Shown here: positions 44,590-57,172 of the stretch, piece by piece
Position numbering within the stretch: position 1 is the stretch's first letter
How the letters are laid out: every line of letters begins with the position of its first letter
From: Portulaca oleracea
Taxonomy: Eukaryota; Streptophyta; Magnoliopsida; Caryophyllales; Portulacaceae
Direction: 5' to 3'
Length of the DNA stretch: 64,000 nucleotides
Assembly (NCBI GenBank): GCA_029582165.1
Contig: CM055889.1
Coordinates: forward strand, 11,786,841-11,850,840
Program-made: the position numbers and the translations under genes
Notes under the pieces: generated by a model
Databases searched by the model: none
What the model was told of the DNA's origin: nothing
The model's input: the letters and a program-made list of their open reading frames with translations, nothing else

Positions 44590-46620
44590 ACTCAGCAGCG
44601 TCCTTTTTTCTCTGACAAGAATACCCGCAGGCTCGATCCGTATGTTACGAAAGACAAGCTCATTACAAGCCTTCCACAAGCTCCACAGGAGACTAACCAG
44701 TCTGTCCATGCCAGAAGATTTGAAATTGCTGTGGAATGCGGAAAGGAAAAGGAGCACACTAGATTGGTCCAGAAGGAAAGGGTGTGGCAACCAAGAATGA
44801 GAACGAACCAAATCCCAGACTTCCCAAGCCGAGGGACAAGAAACAAAGATGTGATCTTCATTTTCCAATAGGGAGTTACAAAAGACACAAGACATGTCTA
44901 TGAGGATACCTCTTTTCAATAGCTCTTCTTTTAAGGGGAGAGCCTTATGACACATCAGCTAGAGAAAAGTTTTGAGGTTAAGCTGAATGTCCACGTTCCA
45001 ACTCCAACTGAATTCCCCGATACGAGCCTCCAACAAAAGCCCATGCGCTAACCAGGTGGCAAATTTGGTAGTAAAAGAGCTAGAGGGGGATAAGCCCCAA
45101 CAATAAATATTCTCAGATTCGTTAAAGAGGATAGAGATAGATTTGATAAGTTCAGTAAACTGCCAATTAACAAGACTACTAAGCAGGTCAAGGTTCCAAG
45201 TTTTGTCATGATTGATAAAATTACAAACTTTATAATTAAGGTTGACACCCTCAGTGTTAGAAATATTGTTGATTTCAAGAAGATTCTTGGAGGTAGACCA
45301 GTTATCTGTCCATAAGTTAATGTAATTGTAGAATCCTCCTATGTGCCAAGGACATTGATCTATGCAGGGTCAAGGTCATTCACTTCTCCAGCGGCAATGA
45401 CCTTCACGACAGAATGTGTTTTGCAGTGAAAGACTAAAAGCCAACACCAAACAGGGAAGTTCACGAAATATATTATGGGAAGATATCAATCTATTTCTAT
45501 CACCAGAATAATTGATTATATCCTTTTTATTTCAGGAAGCTATCGGTGTAGAACTTGGAAGAAAAGTTGTGATTGAAGATTTCCAGAATCAACACAGAAA
45601 AGGAAACAAGCTTATTAAGGAAATTGTCACACAACAAGGAAGGACAAGCATCCGAATGTAGTTGGCCTCAAACGGCTATATGCTACTGAAGGGAAGATAA
45701 ATAGAAGAGAAGAATGATAGAAGAGACCAAGTATTCCACGGATGAAATAGGGTGTATCAAACAGAAATAGTATTTTCGTGTTTGAGAGAAAATTGTATGT
45801 GAGATTGCTTGTAAGAGTGCTTTCAAGTTCTTAACGGATTTAGAACTGTGATAGAGTCTTGTGATCAGATCCTAGACGGACTTAGGATTTGAATAGAGTT
45901 AACACCAAACAGAGGCTTTGGTGGGTGTTCATCTTTCAACAAATAAGAAGCGTCCATAGCAAGGCGCTTGGTTCTAAGTGAACCTAAGGACGTTTACCTT
46001 AGGTCACTTTCACTACATTTTGTTCTACTTAAATAAAGGAGGTTATTCAGTTGATATATATATTGTCCTTTATTTGAATTCTATTGTTAAACTGTTTTGA
46101 ACCTTAATCTGAAAAGATTAAGGTACTAACGTCCTTCATCAAGTGATCATTGTGCAGAAAATTTTAATAACCCTATTCAACCCCCCCCTTCTAGGGTTCT
46201 TTCAGTAATTACCGTTTTTTAGGAAGACCTTCTAGGCTCAGGAGTTGCCAAGCTTAGGCTTAATTTTAAAAAAAATTATTTGACAGAGGGTATTTGCTTG
46301 GATCTCATAATGTCAACCCAAAGTCCTTTACCAAACATGTATTTCCTGAAGAGCTTGTACAGGAAACCGTAGTTGACCGCCTCAACTTTTTGGCCGGCAT
46401 ATTTTGTCCCAAGAAATCATAAGAAGGCCTTTATTTGAGCTTAAATCTTTCCAGAAGAAATTCATACTAAGAGAGTCAATTTTCTTTTACAATTGCTTTA
46501 GGGAGTTTGATACATTACATAGTGTCAGCCAGGAGTGATTCTAAATTGGACTAGATAAGCGCAATCTTGCCAACCTTCGACTTATCCACTAGCAAAGTGT
46601 TTCCTAGAAGGCTAACGTAC
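44590..46620 (-). pseudogene. L1-type LINE ORF2 remnant, split by a solo LTR
   Basis: Read on the minus strand, 46620-46205 encodes the RT thumb region with stops ('GKVGKIALIQSNLESLLADT', then 'KGLLMISWDKICRPKS'), the usual 'AGRATLIQS...' and 'WDKVCRPKxxGG' of plant LINEs. After the solo LTR at 45327-46204, 45326-44590 continues with the connecting region ('NHDKTWNLDLLSSLVNWQF') and the zinc-binding RT domain in the frame 44584-44955 ('MSCVFCNSLLENEDHIFVSC', 'SAWEVWDLVRSHSWLPHP', 'LLWSLWKACNELVFRN'). Frameshifts and stops are frequent. The 5' part and the poly(A) tail are missing. Confidence 0.82.
45327..46204 (+). mobile_element. Solo LTR (copia SIRE/Maximus-like)
   Basis: TGTAGAATCC...TTCTTTCA, 878 bp, flanked by the perfect 5-bp TSD GTAAT (45322-45326, 46205-46209), with a LINE frame on both sides. 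The end 'ttcaacccccccttctaggg' followed by 'ttctttca' is typical of SIRE/Maximus-type LTRs. No internal domain, so a solo LTR left by LTR-LTR recombination. Confidence 0.85.
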
Positions 46621-46739
46621 GTACGATACCCGTATTGGACAAGCCTCGGACGTTGAAAGGTACATATCTCCCTCAACTCGCTACCTAATATGCCTCCTTT
46701 CTCATAAACTTTGTTGTGGCGCAACTCCTCAATAGGCGA

Positions 46740-47660
46740 AGGAAAAAGGTCACGTGATGTAGTTAGTACTCATGTCCCCACCGGGACATTGGGGCAACGT
46801 CCCGTCCACAATGAGGCCTAGAATTAGCTACACATCATGCGACATGATGGTCATTTCACTGAATGGAAGGTGAATTGAGTTCGAGTCGGGCTGCCACTTC
46901 TCCACGAAAGCAGGGATCAATAGATGATCGATGTTATTGAACATAAGGTCTGATACACCCCAGAGGAAACTGCCCCTAAGCACATCCATAGTAGCAGTAG
47001 ACATTTGACCAGTGAGTCCCTGCAGCTGCATAAGGGTCATCTTCTTTGACACACACTCAATCACCTCAGGCACACGCTCTTGGTCCTCCAATATAAGCCG
47101 AGCAATATGTTCTCGTAGCTCGGTATAACAAGATGTGAAGAGGGGCTACTAGGCATAGGTCCAATAATAACCTAGTTAGAATCAACCTGACTCCTCTTAG
47201 CCTGTAGACTACTGCTAGGCCTACCCTCGTCATCCTCGGTGCCTTGCGTCCCCTTCTTACACGAGGCATAGCTACCACGATGACATCTCAGCTACAAGTA
47301 GTCATCTGCACTTGCTTACCGAGTGTCCATGTTGCCCGATGTCTCCTCAGTCCGCTCGTCTCCCCAAGTCTCTTGTTTGTCTGAGTCATCGACAAAGCCA
47401 CTGTACTCCAGAGCAAACTCCTCGGACCTGAAGTTCCCTGACACATTATCATACGGCGCCACCTCTCGTTGTATATGTTGCAACGTGGAAAGACGATATG
47501 CTGCAGTGGAAGCAGCTAGTAAAGGCTCTTCGCGGCCTACACTACCACGAGCAGCTACATCGGCTTGACATGCAGATGTCGTCGTCCCTCGATGGTGCGG
47601 GTCCCCATCCTCATCTGCTCTCCAACCAAATGGTATCCTAATGAAGATACCCTTACCCAT
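46740..47660 (-). pseudogene. Plant-mobile-domain (PMD/MAIN-like) fragment
   Basis: The frame 46828-47091 encodes 'NNIDHLLIPAFVEKWQPDSN' and 'SIHLPFSEMTIMSHDV'. After a TAG the same frame continues 'LILGLIVDGTLPQCPGGD'. This is the plant mobile domain ('FVERWRPETHTFHLPxGEMTVTLxDVxxILGLxxDG' type) found in MAIN-like proteins and often carried by transposons. Upstream, 47316-47660 (114 codons) and 47066-47278 look like the frame-broken, Arg/Gly-rich N-terminal part. No transposase or element ends were identified. Confidence 0.7.
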
Positions 47661-48063
47661 ACCCGACCCATACCCATACCTCTACTCGAAACATTTTACT
47701 CCACCTGCAAAATATTAGTGTTGACAACAACACTAATCATAATTGAGAACAACAACAAGCATGATAAATTTAATAATAACAATGATAATAATATCGATTT
47801 CACATTCACGATAATATGAAAAAGATATCCCTGATAAGAAGATCTTGAATGTAAGCTCGACCCTAAACAACATCATATCAATAAACCATGACTAAAACTT
47901 AATTTTTTTTTCTAAACTAACCTAAACAATAACCGTAAACACTAAATCATAATTAAACAATAATAATAACAATAATCACTGGTAATAATTAATAATAATA
48001 TCAACATTAATGGTACTAGTAATAATAATAAGAATAACAACAGTAACAATAATAATATTCACC
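47661..48063. other. AT-rich tract with (AAT)n-like repeats
   Basis: Degenerate 'aataataataac' repeats lead into the trinucleotide microsatellite. No gene. Confidence 0.5.
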
Positions 48064-48176
<113 letters not shown>

Positions 48177-48642
48177 CAGAAAGTTTGTTAAAAAAATTCA
48201 GACACCCCCGATCGCGTCTGAACCCTCGGATTGTTTTTGGACCTTGGCCTGAATGCCCCGAGATCTCGTCTAGGCCAAGGTCCTGAAGCGATCTATGTGC
48301 ATCCATACCAAGGTTCAGACGCAATTTGATGGCGTCCGGACCTTGGTCCGTGACCCGGAAAAACAAAAAAAATTCAAATTTCAAAAAGTCATTTCCACCA
48401 ACTTCAAATTCAAAAAAATCATATTCACATTCCATAAACACATAAATTAAACTACAAAATCACACAAGCAATCAGTAATTTCAATTTTATAACACAATTA
48501 AAAAAATCATTACTGAGGTTGAAGGTTGGCGGTTATTGGTGTCAGTTGTTGGCGGCAACGGATGGCGTTAGGGTGGCGTACGACGATGGAGGGTCTCAGT
48601 GGTCGGCGGTGGGTGGCTATAGAGAGAGAAGATGAATGTTTA
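48177..48642. other. Intergenic with G/C-rich dyad repeats
   Basis: 48195-48355 contains repeated 'ggaccttgg' / 'ccaaggtc' and 'cgtctgaacc' phrases in both orientations. It may belong to the same element as the plant-mobile-domain fragment. No gene. Confidence 0.4.
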
Positions 48643-48861
48643 GGCCCTGTTCTTTTCTACGGTATTTTGCGGTATGGTGCGGTGAGGTGTGGTGGAATTG
48701 TAGTAGGTTATTGGTATGTGAGATAGATGAGGAGAGAGAATGTAAAAAGTAGAGGAGAAAAGTGAGGAGAGATAAAAGTAATGATTTGTAGTAAAGTGTG
48801 GTGAGTTGTGTGGCGAGGTATCTTTGTGACGCAGTCGTTTCTTGCCATGAAAGAACGAGCG
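48643..48861. mobile_element. Tourist-like (PIF/Harbinger) MITE, copy T1
   Basis: Starts GGCCCTGTTCTTTTCTACGG after TTA and aligns in reverse with the copy at 52604-52828 along its length ('ttattggtatgtg', 'gtaaaaagtagaggagaaaa'). The right terminus is degraded ('catgaaagaacgagc'). Confidence 0.7.
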
Positions 48862-50723
48862 TAGAGGGAGAGAATGTAAAGTTGGAATAAATATCACAAA
48901 AGAGGATGACACAAGTGAAAGGGGAGTGATGTTGAGTGTTTGGGTATATAAATTGCATAAGATTATATTTTTCTCCATTATTTTTATATTTCAAAAAAAT
49001 GACTAAAATATGTCGAATGGATGAGATTGATTCGATTTAAGTATTATTTAAGTTTATTAACGTAGCAAATATATCCAAAATTTTTTATAGTTGATAATTA
49101 ATATTTATTGTTAAAAAAATATTGTCACAAATTATAAAAAATACTAATATGAGGAATAGTAAGAAACCTGATAAATGTATTGGTGTAAGACTCGGATCAC
49201 CCCTTTATTTATAACAAAAGTGGTCTGAAAAACAAAAAGAAGTTCATGAGAGCCACAAATATTACGTTAAGGAGTACAATTTTGGCATAAAGTGCAACAT
49301 TGTATGTATAGGGGGAAATGATTGAGATGACCACAAGTTCACGACTACTACAACATGCGCATGGCTGATAAAAGCTGGAGACGATGCTGACATTGGATGG
49401 ACCTGCAAATAGAGAGGCATCGAAGGAATGAACTGGCAAGTTGGCAACTCGTTTTTTAACAGAGTAGGGATAAATTATAAACATCAAAAAGTTACATATA
49501 AAAATTTAGGATAATATTTATAGCGTTGAAAACTGGCAAACGAGGTAACTAATTAATTAAGCCGTGATCAAGCTCATGAATTACTGCAGCGATCCACTTT
49601 TGCTACTTGACATGGAACGACAGTGAAATTCAATGAGCTGATCAACTATGACAATCACTATAATTAAAATAATTAATGTTTATTCATTCATGATTCATGC
49701 GTCAACTTTTATTTTCGTCATTTATTTTTTTATTTAGTACAACATTATAAAATAGATTTTCTTAACTAGAAATTTTTTAAAGAAATTTTTAAAATTTAAA
49801 GGTCTTAACTCTAAGTTTTTACCTAATAAAAAAGCATATATTGAAAATTATTTATTTAATTTTTTTAAAAAATAAACTAAAATTTTTTAAAAGATATATT
49901 TTACAATTTATATTAAATAAAAAAATAACAATTAAGATAAAACTCGACATATATAAGTAAGAATTACTTTAGTTATGATGGTTGTCATGGTTGACAATCA
50001 CTGTAAATATTTCCCTTGACATAAACTCTATATGATTATATAATACTTACCATGATACCTGTAAACTACAATAAGCCATTTTGTTGACATGAATTATATA
50101 TAGCATGATTTTTTATTCTACGAAACCACTTGGAGATATGTACTATGCGTGCAACAAGGGATTAATTGAAATGAAAATAATACTACGTAAATGTTTTGGA
50201 TCAAGATGTTGTTGTCCAATCAAGAATTATAGTATATTTAAATGACTTTATATATTTATGTATATTTCTCAGTCATTTTATTAATATTTAGAAGTTGCAT
50301 AAAGTAATATTGGGTAGACTTGAGTAAATTTAGGTAAGTTTAGATTAAAAAAAACTTCTATCCGAGGTTAGCCGTAAAATTAAATATAAATTTTCATTGG
50401 AGGAGGTGGCTGTGAAAATTACTGCACTTGGACGAAGGTATTTCTATATTGTGCTTATGTATGTACAACCCCCAAAAAATGTCATTTTATTTACTACTAT
50501 TACTAATTTACAATTGGTTAAGTACAATACTCTATTTTTAAACATATCCTTTTATATATATATATTATTAATTTACAATTGGTTAAGTACGATACTCTAT
50601 TTTAAAAACATAACTATATTTAATTAATCAATCTATGCCTCACTATACAATGACAATAGTCAAATATCAAACAGATAAAGACAAAAAGATACATTACAAC
50701 CACCAACAAATAACATTATGGAG
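48862..50723. other. AT-rich intergenic
   Basis: About 48995-49145 is a diverged partial copy of repeat Y. From 49150 to 50720 I see no gene, RNA or clear transposon ends; the short open frames (49209-49487, 50397-50627) lack motifs. Confidence 0.5.
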
Positions 50724-51328
50724 TAGGCATGGCAGTCAAGTCCGAATCCGAAGCGAATCCGATTTGCCCCGACTAAAAAATCCGAATCCGAATTCGACTA
50801 AAACAACTCCGAATTCGAATCCGATTAAAAAAATCCGACTCCGATTATAATTGGGGCGGGTATGGAGGTGACCACCTCCGATCAATTAAGTCCAATTAAG
50901 TCCGATTATAGTCGATCCGATTAAGTTCGATTAATTCCGATTATAATAATTAAAATAAAAAATTTAAAAAAACTGAAAATTAAAATTAAAAAAATTAAGA
51001 ATTATTGTTGGAATTTGACTTTAACAAGTATGATATATAATCAGAGGTAATCGGAGTTAGAAGTAATCGGAGTCGGAGGAAATCATTTTACGGAAACGTA
51101 TAACAGTTAATTCGGAGTTGGAGGTAATCGGAGGTAATCGGAGTCGGAGTTAATCAGAGGTAATCGGAGTCGGAGGTGGAGTTGGGTACTTCCGATTAAG
51201 TTTGGATTTGAAGGTCCTCCTACCTCCAATTAATCGGATTTGGAGGTGGACCTCCACCTCCGATTATTAATTGGAGCGAAGGTGAAGGTACCTACCTCCG
51301 ATTCGCCTCCGACCCATTGCCATCCCTA
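50724..51328. mobile_element. hAT-type MITE rich in 'tccgaatccga' repeats
   Basis: Ends TAGGCATGGCA and (inverted) TAGGGATGGCAATGGGTCGG, flanked by TTATGGAG (50716-50723) and TTCTGGAG (51329-51336), a 7-of-8 match to an 8-bp hAT TSD. The interior has repeated 'tccgaatccg' and 'ggaggtaatcgg' subterminal motifs and no coding. Confidence 0.85.
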
Positions 51329-51345
51329 TTCTGGAGACCGACTAA

Positions 51346-51617
51346 GACCCGTTCTTTTATGCGGTAAGTTGCGGTGTGGTATCACACCGCACCGTACTCT
51401 TTAATTTTTCACCATACTTTACCATACCACATCATAATCATTATTAATACATTTTTCATTTTTCCATCTCCTCACTTTTTTCCTCTACTTTTCACATTTT
51501 TTCTCTTAACCTACCCCATCCATCATAACTTTCGCCGCAACTTTCACCACACTTTTTCAAATTCCACCACACCGCAACCAACCGCACCACAACCGCACCA
51601 CATAAAAGAATAGGGCC
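51346..51617. mobile_element. Tourist-like MITE, copy T2
   Basis: GACCCGTTCTTTTATGCGGT ... CACATAAAAGAATAGGGCC with TAA on both sides (51343-51345, 51618-51620). 272 bp. Confidence 0.88.
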
Positions 51618-51865
51618 TAAAAGAAAACAAAAATAAAATAGGCAAGGATAAAATACCTTATGGCTCTTGACACAGATAATTTTCAAGTATTTTTATATTT
51701 TGATTTTGGCCCTATATTTTTCTGATAGTTTTGATCGATTATCTATTGGCTACACCAACAACATAATGATACCTTAAATCAATGAATTTCGCATTAGTAA
51801 ATATATTTTATGCATTTTTTATGTATTAATTAAATCTTATTTAAATTTTTATGCAGTATTATATA

Positions 51866-52151
51866 CTCCCTTCGTTCCATATTAATTGACACTTAAATTA
51901 ACTTTTTTTGTTCCAAAATAATTATCTATTTCCATTTCCCAATACTCAATTTAATTATTTTAATATGTTAACTTTTTACTTTTTCAATCAATAAAAACTA
52001 CTCATACTCACATACTCTCACTACCTACATCTTGGTATCTGAAAAAACACCTTGGAAAATAAAGTTATTTAATGATGTTCGTAGTTTTTTTAGTTAAACC
52101 TTGATACGTGAAATTTTTTGAAATATGTCAATTAATATAGAAGGGAGGGAG
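51866..52151. mobile_element. Stowaway MITE S2
   Basis: The left end CTCCCTTCGTTCCATATTAA and inverted right end CTCCCTCCCTTCTATATTAA both continue to TTGACA; TA flanks both sides. 286 bp, typical of Tc1/mariner-derived MITEs. Confidence 0.92.
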
Positions 52152-52449
52152 TATATTTCTAGAATTCAATGATCCTTATTTTTCAATTTTCTATGTAATA
52201 TTGTAACTTTTACATAATACTACCTTCGCCCATTATCAAGTGTAAAAAAAATATTTTTAAAAAACCAAGTTATCTAGAAAATTGGATGAAATAGTTGGGC
52301 TTTGACAAATATACCATTTCACTTTATAGAAATAAATGACAATATTTTAAAAGGTAAAATAAATCACATCCATTAGTTGAGGCTCATATGGTTATTTTAA
52401 TTATTGCAATTATAAATTTGATAAATAAAAGGGGACAAAGTAGTTAGGA

Positions 52450-53113
52450 CACTACTAAAAATATGTGTATTACCAAGTAATCACTTTTTTCCAACCAATT
52501 TAAAATGGTTGGAAAAACCAACCATTTTAGCAACTATTTCATATTCTAAATATTTTTTAAAAATTTTATTGGGAAAAGGGGTTGGAAATTACAACCACTT
52601 TTAGGCTCTGTTCTTTTCTGCGGTTGGCAAACTGCGCTAGCACAGCATACCGCAGTTTGCCACAACTCACCATACTTTACCACAAATCATTACTTCTCTC
52701 TCTCCTCACTTTTCTCCTCTACTTTTTACATTCTCTTTCCTCACCTACACCACATACCAATAACCCACCACAATTCCACCACACTATATCACACCATACC
52801 GCAAAATACCGCAGAAAAGAACATTGCCTTAATAAAATTGGTTGGAAAATTTTCCTACCATCCTTTTCCCCACTATTTAAAATAGGTTGGCAAATTGGCT
52901 AGTTATCTGACAATTTTTACAACCATTTTGAAATAGTCGGAAAAAGGATGGTAGGAAAATTTTCCAACTATTGTAGCAAAAGTGGTTGGAATTTCCAACC
53001 CTTCTTTCCACATAAAATTTTTGAAAAATAATTGGAATATGAAATTATTGTTAAAATAGTTGGTTTTTCTAACCATTTTAAATTGGTTGGAAAAAAGTGG
53101 TTGATAATACACG
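52450..53113. mobile_element. Fold-back CACTA-like MITE, second copy, nested in S1
   Basis: Starts CACTACTAAAAATATGTGTA and closely follows 20804-21184, with long inverted arms ('ccaaccaatttaaaatggtt' and its reverse near 53080). The copy at 20804-21184 lacks the segment 52604-52828, which proves a further insertion here. Confidence 0.85.
52604..52828. mobile_element. Tourist-like MITE, copy T3 (third nesting level)
   Basis: GGCTCTGTTCTTTTCTGCGG ... CCGCAGAAAAGAACATTGCC, flanked by TTA on both sides (52601-52603, 52829-52831). 225 bp. An extra small palindrome ('gcaaactgcg...cgcagtttgc') lies near the left end. Confidence 0.9.
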
Positions 53114-53189
53114 CAATTAGTTTTAGTTGTGACATGACACTTATTTTAGAACGGAGGTAGTATTATGCTAGTGATTTTTATATTACTTA

Positions 53190-54108
53190 GACTCCGTTCT
53201 TTTATGCGGTAGATTGCGGTGCGGTACCACACCGCATCGCATTCTTTAATTTTCCACCACATTTCACCACACCACACCTAGAGTTGGGAAAAACTGACCC
53301 AACACGATTACGAACCTGAACCTAACACGATATTAAACGAGTTTAGGTAGAATTTTCAACCCGTTTAATTAAATGGGTTGACACTGTAAACCCGTTTAAT
53401 TAAATAGGTTAGGTTCAGGTCAGGATTTTCGACACAAAAAAATACCTACTTAACTCCGTTAATTAGGCTTGTCACATAGATCAAGACATTTGCTCCATAA
53501 TTATTACCCAATTATACCGTTTATAAATAAACTTAAGTGAAAGTTACAGAAATACTCTTTGAAATACACGTAAAACTTGTAATTTTAACTTATATTTATC
53601 TTTGACTATGAATTAAAAGATATCTCCTTATATATAATTCGAATTATATTACCACATAAATTGCCGGGTATGATATGTCATTATTTCGATCTCACAATGA
53701 ATTGTTTTGTATAAGTGAGTTAATGGCTAAATGGGTAAATTGGTAATTTTTTACTTAAATGGGTAAACAGGTCAAAATAAGGTCAACCCGTTTAAAATTT
53801 AAACGGTAAACAGTTTCAATTTTCAACCCGCTTAATAAATGGGTTAGGTTCAGGTCGGAAGATTTTGAACTCGTTTAAGTTTGACACGAACACGAACATG
53901 ACTCGACCTGACCTATTAACCAGCTCTACACCACACCACACCATAATCATTACCAATATATCTTTTCATTTTACTCTCTCCTCACTTTTCTCCTCTACTT
54001 TTCACATTTTCTCTATTAACCTACCCCACTTATCATAACTCACCACACTTTTTCAAATTTCACTGCACTATTACCGCACCGCATCAAATCATATAAAAGA
54101 ATGGAGCC
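53190..54108. mobile_element. Tourist-like MITE, copy T4, interrupted
   Basis: GACTCCGTTCTTTTATGCGG ... ATATAAAAGAATGGAGCC with TTA flanks (53187-53189, 54109-54111). The two halves align with T2 once the nested 53279-53928 element is removed. Confidence 0.88.
53279..53928. mobile_element. hAT-type MITE nested in T4
   Basis: TAGAGTTGGGAAAAACTGAC ... and inverted right end TAGAGCTGGTTAATAGGTCA. Flanked by CACCACACC on both sides (53270-53278, 53929-53937). The flank is itself repetitive, so the exact TSD length (8 or 9) is open. The interior has repeated 'gggttaggttcaggtc' motifs. 650 bp, non-coding. Confidence 0.85.
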
Positions 54109-54119
54109 TTAATAATTAA

Positions 54120-55900
54120 GACATCACCAACATTGATCCAAATAAGGCCAAGAGGTTATCATGAATGTTTATTCCTCCCCTGCAAATGGTTTCTGGCGAT
54201 GAACCAAATATATCCCACTTTTGAATTTGAGCATGTGCGATGTATGCTCCATGATAACGCACTAAGATGGGACCCCGAAGAAATCGGGAATATATATTGG
54301 GTATATCCATACTTAAATATAATAGAATCATTCATTAGAGATATACTTATGGCACAACTTGTCAATTATGATGACACAAGTTTTCCAACATTAGGGGGGA
54401 GAAATCAAGTTGTTGGACAAGGAAATAAGTTGGGACGAATTATTATGATCCTCATACAATGTAATGTGAACTGAAAGTTCAAAATATAATTCGTCTACAA
54501 ATTTGAGCGAATCTACTGCCAGATATTCTACTAACCCACAAAGAGTTACTAAATCCTATGTTCCAACTACTAATGCTCCTATTGATGTCCCAGTAGGACA
54601 AATTGAATTATTAATGACCACATATGAAATGTGGTAGACCAATAAGTTCCAAAGACAACAAATGTCCTTGAAAAAGAAAAGGAGCAAACGATTAATGATA
54701 ACCGAAATGAGGAAATTTTGACTCCAGAAGAGTCCTCAATCATGACACATGTGGAAGTTACACCACAAGCTCAGACACCTGAAATTCGCGAAAATGATGA
54801 GATCTCAATTAATTATGTCATGAATTGGATAAGGTGGAACTGAAGTGAAGTCGACGTCAATATCATATTTGATTGTATAATATAGCGCTCACTATTGTGA
54901 ATAATCATGAGGATCGTGAATTTAGGTATGTTATGAATACAGACAAAGATGAGATTGGCCAAGTGGAAAGATGCATTTAAGAATTAGATTCGCTTGTAAA
55001 ATCGGAAATATTAGGACCTGTTGTCCGTACACCAAATTGGTGTAAAACTTGTGGGATACAGTTAAGTCTTTGTGTGAAAACAGAATGAGAAAAGGAGATT
55101 ATGAGGCACAAAGAGCGACTTGTTTGCATAAATCCTTTTGCAAAGACTTGGTATCAACTATGAAGGAATATACTCCTATGTAGTCCATGTCACTACATCA
55201 TGATACCTTAATTTTGGCAGTACATGAAAAGCTAAGAATGCATCTTATAAATATCGCTATAGCTTATGAAAATTTTGATAATGATGTTTATATAAAGCTC
55301 CTGAAGGGTTCAAAGTGCCGGAAGCACAGATTAAAATTCTCGAGAATATTGGTTATTTAGTTGATAGACATTTATGTGATTAAAGCAATATGGACGCATA
55401 TTGCATAATCAAATGAAATGATTAAATGATATGGATCCTAATTGTTTGTAAATATTATTGATGGTTTGGACTCCTGAAGAGCCTCAAAAGTTGGATTGCT
55501 TTACATGCGTATTTGGAATAAAAGATTTTGGTAAAATATGTTATTGCCTTTGTTTACAGGTTGCACACTTTGAGAATGAAACTTCATGCACAAATCAATC
55601 TATGTAGCAAAGTGCTAAGATATTGTTGCATGAGCAATGCACTTCCTATTAAGTACCCCGACAGTGGTACAGTCATTTGATATGAAAACAACCCCCTTTC
55701 GATCCCGAAAAGATGATGAGAAATTTAGCGGTCCTGAAGTATCGTATTTGAGTCCAGAAGTACTGTATTTGGGTTATGAAGTACCGTATTTAAATGATAT
55801 TGAATCACTGACATAGCTTGCTAAGCATACATGATCTAACCTATTTCGGTACCTCGAAGGTATTATAACGTGTTATGAATATATGAATATAAGAGAAAGT
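54120..55900 (+). pseudogene. Heavily decayed copia pol (integrase end to RT)
   Basis: Scattered matches in copia order, in several frames with many stops: 'RTKMGPRRNREYILGIS' (integrase C-terminal), 'FSNIRGEKS', 'VQNIIRLQI', 'RVTKSYVPTTNAPIDVPVG', 'EISINYVMNWIRWN', 'GPVVRTPNWCKTCGIQL' (start of RT) and 'DNDVYIKAPEGFKVPEA' (RT palm). A different copia lineage from 31433-37778. 55900-56060 has a purine-rich block with TATA-like 'atatttataatac' that could be LTR remnant. Not functional. Confidence 0.75.
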
Positions 55901-56288
55901 TGAGAGAGAATAGAGACAGAGGAATTGAAAGAAAGAAAGGAATGAATATTTCATTGTCATTGAGGAAATATTTATAATACAAGGATTCTTCATCACTAAG
56001 AATACTTCATCGCTAAGAAAACTTCATTACTAAGAAAAGTAATAGTATGGACATTCACATAATTATTCCATAACAGCATCTTCTATTTTTAAATTAGTGT
56101 ACATTGTTGGCATGTCCTGAATTTGCGTAATACAGGTTTAGATCTTGTATTTTTGTTACTTACATTTATAACTAATAATTCTCAATTGTTTAGTTAGAAA
56201 ATTTGTTGACCACGCAAAGTGAGTGGTCACAAGTAAGTTTTCTGACAATAGATGAAAACTATTGTATTGGTGTTGTTAGGAAAGTGTA

Positions 56289-56625
56289 CGCTGTGTTTGG
56301 TTGATGGTATTTTTTGGAGAAGTTAGTCAAATTTTTCTAATTGACTTAATTTTTTAATATTTTGGGGTAAAATAGAGATATGAAAATTTTTTCCCATAGG
56401 AAAGGGAAATTATTTTTTAACTTTGTTTCCAAAATACCTCTAAAATTTATTTTATAAATTAACATATATATGTAGGGTAGTTTGGATATTTCAAATGATT
56501 TTTTTCACAAATTTTCCCATGTTTTTAAATGTAAATCAAACACTGTGAATTATTTTTCCCAAAGAAAATTTCTTGGAAAAACTTTCCCTGGGAAATATTT
56601 TCCAGGAAAAGAACCAAACGCACCA
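56289..56625. mobile_element. MITE with 'gtgtttggtt' ends nested in the LTR
   Basis: Left 'cgctgtgtttggttgatgg', right 'gaaccaaacgcacca' (inverted 'tggtgcgtttggttc'). The LTR copy at 1-492 shows the empty site ('aggaaagtgtcctaaaatc'). Sub-ends pair further ('ttttcccataggaaaggg...' against 'ccctgggaaatattttcc'). TSD not resolved. Confidence 0.7.
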
Positions 56626-57172
56626 TAAAATCATTCAACTTTTCGATCCTATATAGTATTATTTTTTTCTAATTATATTAGAATATTATTTAAGTTTTCT
56701 TATTATATTGGATTTTCTAATTGTATCAAATTTTAAATCTAATTGGAGTGAGAGTCAAGATAGGTTTAGTGGGAATTTTTTCCCATAAATAAAAGGTTCA
56801 TTCACCTTGTTTAATTTGGTGCGGCCAAATTTGGGGGCACCTCCTACGGGAGAAGTGCATTTAGAAATTCAATAATTTTCGTATTCCCATTGGTCAAAGA
56901 ATTTATGAGGGTTTATGTGAATTGTTATACTCTCTTTGTGTGACTTAGGGTGAGATTGTCCGTTGTAATATCTACCAATAGAGGATTTGTTTGATGTTGT
57001 ACCGCTCGTGTCCCATTGGGAAAACAATGGATGATGAGAGAGATTTGTTGAGAGTTTTGTGGAAAAAGAACATGTAACTCTTTTGGGTTGATATCTTTTA
57101 GTGTTTGTCATCTTGATTAATACTCTCTTTGTTAGATTTCAGTCGGAGATCGTTCGTTGTGATTTCTACTAA

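Larger units (their letters stand above)
52220..53160. mobile_element. Stowaway MITE S1 containing two nested insertions
   Basis: Ends CTACCTTCGCCCATTATCAA and (inverted) CTACCTCCGTTCTAAAATAA, both followed by GTGT/GTGTC, with TA flanks at 52218-52219 and 53161-53162. Without the nested element 52450-53113 it would be about 280 bp, the normal Stowaway size. Confidence 0.85.
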
